From an uncultured Bacteroidota bacterium (GTDB lineage Bacteria; Bacteroidota; Bacteroidia; Flavobacteriales; Flavobacteriaceae), in NCBI GenBank assembly GCA_903888655.1, contig CAISUR010000183.1:1-5728 (forward strand): a stretch of 5,728 nucleotides of DNA, written 5' to 3'. Each line of letters opens with the position of its first letter. Position 1 is the first letter of the stretch. Below, piece after piece: positions 1 to 5,728 of the stretch. The notes beneath the pieces were generated by a model. The model was not told the DNA's origin, searched no databases, and saw only the letters and a list, made by a program, of their open reading frames with translations. The position numbers were made by a program, and so were the translations under genes.

Positions 1-1406
1 AAAAACAAAAACTAACAACGTTACAAAAAAAATATATCGAAAATAGTTCAATTGCGTCGAAGCACTTGTTATCAATCATTAATAATGTATTAGATATTTC
101 TAAAATCGAAGCAGGCGAAATGTCGATAGAGGAAGAGGATTTTATAATAGAAAATTCCGTAAAAAATATAATTGCTGTATTATCTCCAAAAGCAGAAGAA
201 AAAGGCATAGTTCTCTCGTCTTCAATAGATAAAACAATTGCCAAAGTGTTGAAAGGAGATTCTTTTAGAATTGAGCAAATATTGTTCAACCTTGTTGGAA
301 ATTCATTAAAATTTACTCCAGTAGGAAAAGTTAATGTAGACTGTAGTTTAATTACAGACTTTAATATTTCTCAAAGAATCTGTATTACAGTAAGTGATAC
401 AGGAATTGGAATGGAGCAAAGTTTTGTAGATAATATCTTTAATAAATTTTCACAAGAGGATAAAGAAGTTACCCGGAAATATGGTGGGTCTGGATTAGGA
501 ATGTCTATCACCAAAGAACTTGTCAATTTAATGAATGGTACAATCGAAGTTGAAAGTATTAAAGATGAAGGAACAACCATAAAAATATATATTGATTTAA
601 GAAAAGGAAGTATCGATAGTATTAAATCATCTCAAACAAGTAAAAAATTATCAGATATTAATGGAGCAAAAATTTTATTAGTTGAAGATAATTATTTGAA
701 TAGAATGGTTGCGCAAAATACATTGCAATATTTTAATTGTGTGGTAACGGAAGCCGAAAATGGTTTAGAAGCAATCGATGCTTTAAAGGCAAAAGAGTTT
801 GATATTATACTTATGGACATTCAAATGCCAGAAATGGATGGGATTGAAGCAACAAAAATGATCAGGAATGAACTCAAACTAAATATTCCAATAATAGCAT
901 TAACAGCTAATGCTTTTAAAACCGAAATTGAACGATTTAAAAAAGTTGGAATGAATGATTATGTTACCAAACCATTTGACGAGACAATTTTATTGGAAAC
1001 GATAGCCAAACATCTTTTTGTAGAATATGACAAACCACAGGATGCCGAAATTATAGTTGAAAATCAATTATTATACAACTTAACTTCCTTAATTAATTTA
1101 AGTAGAGGAAATAAAGATTTTGTTGATAAAATGATCTCTATTTTTATTATTCAAACTACCGAGACCATTGAGAAAGTAGAAAATGCAATAGAAATAAAAG
1201 ATTTTGAAGAAGTAAGTCGATTAATCCATAAAATTAAACCTAGTATTGAAGGAATTGGAATTGTTTCAATTATTGAAGAAGTTAAATTACTTGAAAAAGT
1301 AGCAGCAGAAAATAATAATAAAAAATTAATAATTTCTTTATTCAATACTATTAAGTTTACTTTAGAAAATGTAATTTTACAATTGAAAGAAAATGAATTG
1401 AGTTAG
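1..1406 (+). CDS. Hybrid sensor histidine kinase with receiver and HPt domains, 5'-partial
   Basis: This is the C-terminal part of a membrane-associated or cytosolic hybrid kinase that senses a signal, autophosphorylates and passes phosphate His-Asp-His. The frame is open to the left edge (first full codon at 3), and the first residues read as the second HisKA helix (SKHLLSIINNVLDISKIEAGE). The gene therefore starts upstream; the TTG at 66 is not its start, and the phosphoacceptor H-box lies just outside. HATPase_c follows with N-box asparagines at 288 and 300, the G1 box DTGIGM at 396-413 and the G2 box GGSGLGM at 483-503, so ATP binding looks intact. A receiver domain (about 666-1020) has the acidic pair in VEDN (684-689), phospho-Asp at 816-818 in LMDIQMPEMDG and Lys at 969-971 in VTKPF. 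A C-terminal HPt domain (about 1068-1370) has His at 1227-1229 in LIHKIKPS. The stop is TAG at 1404. The input domain is not visible, so the signal is unknown. Confidence 0.95.
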   Translation, partial: KQKLTTLQKKYIENSSIASKHLLSIINNVLDISKIEAGEMSIEEEDFIIENSVKNIIAVLSPKAEEKGIVLSSSIDKTIAKVLKGDSFRIEQILFNLVGNSLKFTPVGKVNVDCSLITDFNISQRICITVSDTGIGMEQSFVDNIFNKFSQEDKEVTRKYGGSGLGMSITKELVNLMNGTIEVESIKDEGTTIKIYIDLRKGSIDSIKSSQTSKKLSDINGAKILLVEDNYLNRMVAQNTLQYFNCVVTEAENGLEAIDALKAKEFDIILMDIQMPEMDGIEATKMIRNELKLNIPIIALTANAFKTEIERFKKVGMNDYVTKPFDETILLETIAKHLFVEYDKPQDAEIIVENQLLYNLTSLINLSRGNKDFVDKMISIFIIQTTETIEKVENAIEIKDFEEVSRLIHKIKPSIEGIGIVSIIEEVKLLEKVAAENNNKKLIISLFNTIKFTLENVILQLKENELS

Positions 1407-1419
1407 AAGATAGTGTTAA

Positions 1420-1457
1420 ATTGGATTTTTTTCCAATATTTGGAATTTTTTTATTTT
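1420..1457 (+). terminator. Candidate rho-independent terminator with an overlapping alternative hairpin
   Basis: TTCCAA (1431-1436) and TTGGAA (1440-1445) form a 6-bp inverted repeat with a 3-base loop. It is followed at once by a T-rich run, seven T, one A and four T (1446-1457), which is the layout of an intrinsic terminator. It sits 25 bases after the kinase stop codon, which fits the end of that transcript. The stem has only two G-C pairs and a tight loop, so it may be weak. An upstream copy, ATTGGA (1420-1425), can pair instead with TCCAAT (1432-1437) around a T6 loop and would block the terminator stem. Confidence 0.45.
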
Positions 1458-1541
1458 CAATAAAACATAAGTTGCTGAATGATAGTCCTTTATAAAAATG
1501 GCTTAAAATTGGTTCAGAGTTATGAAAATAATTACATAAAT

Positions 1542-1970
1542 ATGGAAAATCAATTTAAATTTTTTATCGTAGACGATGATGTATTTTGTGCAAACACATA
1601 CAAACAGTATCTTAAAAACTTGAATTATAATGACATTACGTATTACAGCAACGGAAACGATTGTTTAAATAATTTAAGTCAAAAACCAGATATTATTTTC
1701 TTAGACCATAATATGGATGATATCACTGGATTTGAAGTTTTAAAGAAAATTAAACGACATAATCCAAATATATATGTTGTAATGATTTCTGGTCAAGAAA
1801 ATATAGTTACCGCAGTTGATGCTTTAAAATATGGAGCATTTGATTATGTAGTAAAAGACGCTAATGTGGGTGAAAAAATGATTCAAGTTATAGATAAAAT
1901 AATTAGAGTTAAGGAACATTTACGGAAGTCAAACCCGTCTCTTATCCAAAAATTGCTCTGGATTTTTTGA
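1542..1970 (+). CDS. Single-domain response regulator (CheY-like receiver, no output domain)
   Basis: This 142-residue protein is essentially one receiver domain and would act as a phosphate-accepting switch or relay in the cytoplasm. The visible active-site residues are the acidic cluster D11-D13 in FIVDDDVF, the phospho-acceptor D55 in IIFLDHNM, the switch residue S83 in VVMISGQ and the conserved K105 in DYVVKDA. The usual Lys-Pro is Lys-Asp here. After the receiver only a short basic and then hydrophobic tail remains (ending LLWIF), with no DNA-binding or enzymatic domain. I chose ATG 1542 because the receiver fold begins directly after it and it has an A/T-rich leader. An in-frame ATG at 1479 would add 21 residues that do not resemble the domain. 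The gene lies downstream of a hybrid kinase with an HPt domain and 40 bases upstream of the export lipoprotein gene, so the HPt is a plausible phosphate donor and polysaccharide export a plausible target. Both links are inference. Confidence 0.9.
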   Translation: MENQFKFFIVDDDVFCANTYKQYLKNLNYNDITYYSNGNDCLNNLSQKPDIIFLDHNMDDITGFEVLKKIKRHNPNIYVVMISGQENIVTAVDALKYGAFDYVVKDANVGEKMIQVIDKIIRVKEHLRKSNPSLIQKLLWIF

Positions 1971-1971
1971 T

Positions 1972-2010
1972 AAAGACAAGACACAAAGACACAAGAAGAC
2001 ACACAAGAAC
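1972..2010 (+). repeat. Thymine-free AAGACACA short repeat forming the leader of the export lipoprotein gene
   Basis: The 39 bases between the receiver gene and ATG 2011 contain no T at all. Three perfect AAGACACA octamers occur at 1978-1985, 1986-1993 (directly tandem) and 1996-2003, with a shortened AAGACA at 1973-1978. In RNA the segment cannot form A-U pairs with itself and has few G-C options, so it should be single-stranded around the start codon. It may help translation initiation, which in Bacteroidota relies more on A-rich unstructured leaders than on Shine-Dalgarno pairing. No promoter fits inside it, so the lipoprotein gene is probably co-transcribed with the receiver gene. Confidence 0.7.
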
Positions 2011-2745
2011 ATGAAAATAATTTTTAGAACGCTAGCAATAATTTTGCTATTTACCTCATGCAAGACTTATAACTTAATAGACAACAAGCAGGGAGCATTA
2101 GACAAAGAAGTATTCAATTATGATGCTAACTATCAATATAAGATTCGAAAAGACGATAAAATTACTATTTCTGTCGCAGGCGAAGATGAGTTGAGTGTAG
2201 GTTCCGAATATGGAATTTATAATTCCAATGAAGTATATGGAAAATGGCTATTGGTTGACGCTAATGGTAATATTGAAGTTCCTAAAATTGGAACTATTAA
2301 TGTTTTAGGTAAAACGATACCCGAACTAAAGCAATTTTTGCAAGTAAAATTGAAGCAATGGTTAGTTTTTCCTGTGGTTGATGTCAAAGTACTCAACAAA
2401 GAAATTGCAATTCTGGGAGAAGTAAGAACTCCAGGAACTATACAAGTTGATAGAGATAAAAATAGCTTATTTGAAATAATAAGCAAAACCGGCGGTTTTG
2501 ATTTTTACGCCAATTTAAAATCAATCAAAATTTTACGACAAGATGGTGATAATGTAAGAGTAACCAATGTTGATTTAACCAATTCTGAAGACATCCTAAA
2601 CACCAATATACTGCTTCACCCCGGCGATGTAGTAATTGTTCCCTCCCGAAAATTTAAAGACTTTGATAAAAGAGTTTCTAGTATAATTCCATTTACAACT
2701 GCTGTAACTGCAGGAGCAATTCTTTTAAACTTTTTCAAAAAATAG
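2011..2745 (+). CDS. wza: Wza-type polysaccharide export outer-membrane lipoprotein
   Basis: This 244-residue protein of the outer-membrane polysaccharide export family would form the channel through which capsule or exopolysaccharide leaves the cell. It starts with a lipoprotein signal peptide: basic MKIIFR, a hydrophobic stretch, then lipobox LFTSC with the lipidated cysteine at residue 17. A Poly_export domain follows (about 43-125), with the family's YKIRKDDKITISV opening at 43-55 and VDANGNIEVPKIG at 82-94. One SLBB-type domain (about 130-212) has ILGEVRTPGTI at 134-144 and LHPGDVVIVPS at 202-212. The C-terminus (225-242) is a hydrophobic or amphipathic segment ending in KK, in the place where E. 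coli Wza has its membrane-spanning helix. With a single SLBB domain it is clearly shorter than E. coli Wza. The stop codon is 3 bases from the next gene's ATG, which indicates an operon and probably translational coupling with its Wzc-type partner. Confidence 0.93.
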   Translation: MKIIFRTLAIILLFTSCKTYNLIDNKQGALDKEVFNYDANYQYKIRKDDKITISVAGEDELSVGSEYGIYNSNEVYGKWLLVDANGNIEVPKIGTINVLGKTIPELKQFLQVKLKQWLVFPVVDVKVLNKEIAILGEVRTPGTIQVDRDKNSLFEIISKTGGFDFYANLKSIKILRQDGDNVRVTNVDLTNSEDILNTNILLHPGDVVIVPSRKFKDFDKRVSSIIPFTTAVTAGAILLNFFKK

Positions 2746-2748
2746 AAG

Positions 2749-4908
2749 ATGAGCGAAAATTTAAGATTACTAAAACCGTTTTTTAGAGGATTACCAATAA
2801 TAATTGCATCAGTTGTTTTAAGTGCTCTTTTTGCAAAAAAATACTTAAATTATGTTACACCAATGTATGAAAGTTCAGCCAAGTTAGAATTAGCTGATGT
2901 TCAGGAAGGTGTTCCTAGTACGAAACTCTATAAAGATTTTGATGTTTTCGCATCTGCCAACAAAATTGCAACGGAAATTGAGGTTTTAAAATCTAGTAAT
3001 TTAATTCAAAAAACTCTTGATGAATTACCATTCAATAAAGAAATCTACAGAAAAGGTAAGCTAAGGACTTCTGAAATTTTCATGGATTGTCCAATTTCGA
3101 TTAACGGTACATTCAATTCACCAAAAGCCTATGACCAACGATACTCATTAAAAGTAATTTCAACTAAAAATTTTCTTTTCTCTTATCCTAAAAGTGATTC
3201 GAAAATTAAAGGAGAATTTGGAATACCTCTAAAAATTAAAGGAGGAATTTTGTATATCACCATAAATCAAAATGTAGTAAATTCAAAAAAAGGGGGAAAA
3301 TTGATAGATAATTTTGAATTTGAATTTTTGAGCCAAGAAAAATTGATGGCTAAAATTAATAAAGATCTTGATATTGTTGCTGTTGATAAAGATGTACCAG
3401 TTGTTAGAATTAATTTAAAAAGTAATGTACCTGAAAAGGCAGCGTTATTTGTGAATAAATTAGCAGAGATGTACATTAAAGATTATATCGAAATTAAATA
3501 CAAAGCTGCAAGCATTACAGTTTCTTTTTTAAAAAATGAAATAAATAGCGCTAGAGATAAACTATCATCTTCTGAAGACAATATCCAAAATTATAGAGAT
3601 GATAAAAATATAATCAATTTTACTCAAGAAAACGAGACCGATTTACGTAAAATTTCTCAACTAAAAATTCAGAAAACTAATGTAAAAATGTCTTTAGATG
3701 CTATTAAAAACTTGAATAAATACATTGATAATGGTAAAAATCACTATCTAGATCTTGCTGCAAATTTTGAGGCATTTAATGATCTACTTTCAACAGAAAT
3801 GATGAAAAGTATCAAAAAATTACAAGCCGATAAAAAAGATTTATTATTAGTTTACACTCCTGAAAATGATAAGATAAAAGTAATTGATCAAAAAATTAAA
3901 GATCTTACAGATTATCAAATTGAAAGTATCAAAAACACCGAAAAAGACTTACAAACTAAATATGATAAGTTATCGTCAGATATTAAGGATGCAGAGAAAG
4001 TATTTATTGGTTTGCCTGAAAGGGAAAAAAATCTTAAAATTTTAGAAAGAGAATTCAATCTCTATGAAAGAAACTATAACTATTTGAATGAAAAAAGAAT
4101 AGAGGCCGAGATTGCAAGATCAGCAAAAATTGCTTTTCACAAGGTTATTTCACCAGCGACGGTTTCTTCTGAACCAGTTTCACCAATTAAAATCATAATC
4201 ATTTTAATCGCATGTATGTTAGGTTTAATAGGTTCAATAAGTATTATCTACATCTATCACTCTCTGAAAGCAAAAGTAAATGATGTCTTTACAATTGAAA
4301 AAAATAGTACGATACCCATAGCGTTTACAACTCCATTTGTTAAAAAGAGAGAAAATATATTAAATGTGTTTTTGAAAGAAGTGATACAGCTAGAACTGAA
4401 AGGAATTATTCAAAAACAAAATATTTTGGTGGTGAGTTCTTATGATAAATCCAAAGATCATTTGTTTCATTCTATCAATTTAACTAAAGCATTAGTTGCC
4501 CAAGGAAGAAAAGTATTAGTAGTTGATGCCGCAGGAGAATTAGAAGGTAACATCCCAACTTCCGATTATATTAATTATTCAGATAATAAATATTTAAGCT
4601 ACACTAAAGCAATTTTTCAAGAGGAGATTAAGGCGAAATTAAAGGATTACGATTTGTGTTTGATTCACAATCAAAGTATTAAAGAAGATAAACTTGGTCT
4701 TTTATTTATGAGTATTGCATCACAAAATTTAATGATTTTGGATAGTAGAAAGACCGCAGAAAAGGCAATTGTAAGTATTGAATTATTGAGAGACGAATAT
4801 AAATTACCTAATTTTTGGTTTGTATTAAATAAAGATGATTACAATCCTAGTTTGTATTCTGAAATAAGACAAACTTGGAAAAAATACCGCAAGAGAAAAT
4901 CAGCATAA
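2749..4908 (+). CDS. wzc: Wzc-type polysaccharide co-polymerase with a degenerate BY-kinase domain
   Basis: This 719-residue inner-membrane protein of the PCP-2a class (Wzz/GumC/Wzc) would set chain length and bridge the membrane to the Wza-type channel. A Wzz domain surrounds TM1 (about 15-30), with the typical YESSAKLEL strand soon after it. The periplasmic part is helical and coiled-coil rich (about 255-300 and 370-465). It carries the family's YTPENDKIK motif at 369-377 and a GNVR-like YLNEKRIEAEIA at 445-456. A proline-rich stretch (ISPATVSSEPVSP) precedes TM2 (about 482-504). The cytoplasmic domain (about 520-719) follows the bacterial tyrosine kinase fold. Its P-loop region, however, reads SYDKSKDHLFHSINL from S564, where the Walker lysine aligns with H571. 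Walker A' is VVDAAG (D593 kept, A595 in place of Asp). Walker B ends in LIHNQ (H640 in place of Asp). The tail has only scattered tyrosines (698, 703, 713), not a cluster. It probably does not hydrolyse ATP. The frame is intact, so this is not a pseudogene. Confidence 0.92.
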   Translation: MSENLRLLKPFFRGLPIIIASVVLSALFAKKYLNYVTPMYESSAKLELADVQEGVPSTKLYKDFDVFASANKIATEIEVLKSSNLIQKTLDELPFNKEIYRKGKLRTSEIFMDCPISINGTFNSPKAYDQRYSLKVISTKNFLFSYPKSDSKIKGEFGIPLKIKGGILYITINQNVVNSKKGGKLIDNFEFEFLSQEKLMAKINKDLDIVAVDKDVPVVRINLKSNVPEKAALFVNKLAEMYIKDYIEIKYKAASITVSFLKNEINSARDKLSSSEDNIQNYRDDKNIINFTQENETDLRKISQLKIQKTNVKMSLDAIKNLNKYIDNGKNHYLDLAANFEAFNDLLSTEMMKSIKKLQADKKDLLLVYTPENDKIKVIDQKIKDLTDYQIESIKNTEKDLQTKYDKLSSDIKDAEKVFIGLPEREKNLKILEREFNLYERNYNYLNEKRIEAEIARSAKIAFHKVISPATVSSEPVSPIKIIIILIACMLGLIGSISIIYIYHSLKAKVNDVFTIEKNSTIPIAFTTPFVKKRENILNVFLKEVIQLELKGIIQKQNILVVSSYDKSKDHLFHSINLTKALVAQGRKVLVVDAAGELEGNIPTSDYINYSDNKYLSYTKAIFQEEIKAKLKDYDLCLIHNQSIKEDKLGLLFMSIASQNLMILDSRKTAEKAIVSIELLRDEYKLPNFWFVLNKDDYNPSLYSEIRQTWKKYRKRKSA

Positions 4909-4992
4909 TTATAACTCGCAGTAAACAGTTTGAATAACAAACAATAATAATTCAAGCGATAATTTTTTTACCTATAAAACTAAATTTAAGAC
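4909..4992 (+). other. 84-base spacer between co-polymerase and flippase genes
   Basis: The spacer is A/T-rich and holds no ORF. A short inverted repeat, GTTTG (4928-4932) and CAAAC (4938-4942), is too small and too far from the T7 run at 4963-4969 to be called a terminator. TAATTTTT (4960-4967) resembles the Bacteroidota -7 element TAnnTTTG, but no TTG lies at the usual distance upstream. The flippase gene is therefore most simply read through from the co-polymerase gene, with a weak internal promoter not excluded. Confidence 0.5.
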
Positions 4993-5728
4993 ATGAAATT
5001 ATTGGCAAAAAAAGAATTGTCCTCAACACTTTTGGTCCTTTTTGACCAAGCTGTTTTTAGCGGAACAAATTTTTTGCTGACCTTATTTTTAGCTCAAAAA
5101 TTAGATATAAAAAATTTCGGATTATTTTCAACCATAGTTTTAGTTACTTACTTGGTTTTAAGTATTACCAATGCTCTTATTATTCAACCGTTTCAGGTTT
5201 CTATTGTAAAAATTTCAAAAGTAAAGGAATATTATGTGTCTTTATTCCTCGGACTAGTGGCTTTACTATCTTTATTCATGTTCTTAGTGAAGTTGCTAGT
5301 CCTTTTTTTACCAGAAGAAAATCTTTATGTTGTCCAATCAAATGCAATAATCTGTTTTGTAGTAGGTTATTTACTTCAGGATTTTTTTAGAAAAATATTT
5401 CTTGCAACGGCTAATATTTTAGCTGTCATAGTAATCGATGTTATTTTCTTAGTGTTAATCTCGATTGCTTTTTATATTTATCGGAATGACATTTCCTTAT
5501 TTAATTCCTTATTAATTTTAGGTATATCAAATTGTATTTCTTCTTTTCCAGGACTTTATTTTTTTATAAAAAATTACCAAAATCCTCTTTCTTGGAAATT
5601 GTTTTTAAAAGACCATATCAATCAGGGGAAATGGCTCTTTAGCGTTGCAGTTTTACAGTGGAGTTCAAGTAATTTTTTTGTGTTAATCTCAGGAATTTAT
5701 TTAGGAATCGAAGCACTTGGGGCTTTAC
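4993..5728 (+). CDS. Wzx/MATE-like polysaccharide flippase, 3'-partial
   Basis: The frame opens at ATG 4993 after an A-rich leader and runs 245 codons to the window edge without a stop. The product is strongly hydrophobic. About seven membrane-spanning segments can be placed, near residues 12-34, 43-64, 80-106, 113-131, 142-163, 169-192 and 213-237. They are separated by short basic or polar loops (AQKLDIKNFG, KISKVKEYY, KNYQNPLSWK). The first helices and the LAxKLDIKNFG-like loop are typical of the O-antigen/capsule flippases in the MOP superfamily, as is the GKWLFSVAVLQW segment at 212-223. Such proteins usually have 12-14 spans and 400-500 residues, so roughly half is seen. The role would be to move undecaprenyl-linked repeat units across the inner membrane for polymerisation. 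Its place directly after the export lipoprotein and co-polymerase genes supports a Wzx/Wzy-type locus continuing to the right. Another MOP-family transporter cannot be excluded. Confidence 0.85.
   Translation, partial: MKLLAKKELSSTLLVLFDQAVFSGTNFLLTLFLAQKLDIKNFGLFSTIVLVTYLVLSITNALIIQPFQVSIVKISKVKEYYVSLFLGLVALLSLFMFLVKLLVLFLPEENLYVVQSNAIICFVVGYLLQDFFRKIFLATANILAVIVIDVIFLVLISIAFYIYRNDISLFNSLLILGISNCISSFPGLYFFIKNYQNPLSWKLFLKDHINQGKWLFSVAVLQWSSSNFFVLISGIYLGIEALGAL

Noticed and set aside
66..68. TTG as the start codon of the histidine kinase
   Set aside because: The frame is open to the left edge and residues before 66 continue the HisKA helix (SIASKHLLS), so the true start lies upstream of the window.
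1435..1442. AATATTTG as a Bacteroidota -7 promoter element for the receiver gene
   Set aside because: It lies within the terminator-like stem and no TTG is found at the usual distance upstream (nearest at 1421 and 1398).
1472..1496. TTGCTG and TATAAA as a promoter upstream of the receiver gene
   Set aside because: The spacer is only 13 bases and the second element does not match TAnnTTTG. It is too weak to annotate, though an internal promoter somewhere in 1458-1541 is possible.
1479..1541. Longer N-terminus for the receiver protein from ATG 1479
   Set aside because: The 21 extra residues show no receiver character, and a good ATG at 1542 sits directly before the first receiver strand.
2217..2486. 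Minus-strand reading frames inside the kinase, wza and wzc genes
   Set aside because: They are opposite-strand shadows of clear coding genes, with low-complexity Ser/Leu/Ile-rich translations and no domain character.
4929..4967. TTTG and TAATTTTT as a promoter for the flippase gene
   Set aside because: The gap between elements is 27 bases, outside the usual range, and the T-run gives such matches by chance.
5007..5013. A7 run near the start of the flippase gene as a phase-variable tract
   Set aside because: Runs of seven A are common in DNA this AT-rich, and nothing else marks it as special.

Overview
The window is AT-rich throughout. Its coding style, A-rich untranslated leaders without clear Shine-Dalgarno sequences, and protein families (a hybrid histidine kinase with a C-terminal HPt domain, a short one-SLBB Wza-type lipoprotein, a Wzc-type co-polymerase and a polysaccharide flippase) point to a member of the Bacteroidota, most likely a flavobacterium. 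That placement is inference from composition and protein style, not from a marker gene.

All genes are on the + strand. (1) 1-1406 is the 3' part of a large hybrid sensor kinase, entering the window inside its HisKA domain and continuing through HATPase_c, receiver and HPt domains. (2) 1407-1541 is a spacer with a U-tailed hairpin and an overlapping alternative hairpin. (3) 1542-1970 is a stand-alone receiver protein with no output domain. (4) 1972-2010 is a thymine-free leader built from AAGACACA repeats. (5) 2011-2745 is a Wza-type outer-membrane export lipoprotein. (6) 2749-4908, starting 3 bases later, is a Wzc-type polysaccharide co-polymerase whose C-terminal kinase-like domain has lost its nucleotide-binding residues. 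(7) 4909-4992 is a spacer without a convincing signal. (8) 4993 to the window end is the N-terminal part of a multi-membrane-span Wzx/MATE-like flippase.

Taken together this is the start of a Wzx/Wzy-type surface polysaccharide (capsule or exopolysaccharide) locus with a His-Asp phosphorelay directly upstream. The flippase would move lipid-linked repeat units across the inner membrane, the co-polymerase would control chain length and bridge the periplasm, and the lipoprotein would form the outer-membrane exit. The sensor kinase, HPt and lone receiver could supply regulation. The most notable point is that the co-polymerase keeps the full architecture and fold signature of a bacterial tyrosine kinase, but its Walker A, A' and B motifs are all substituted. 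It looks like a pseudokinase.
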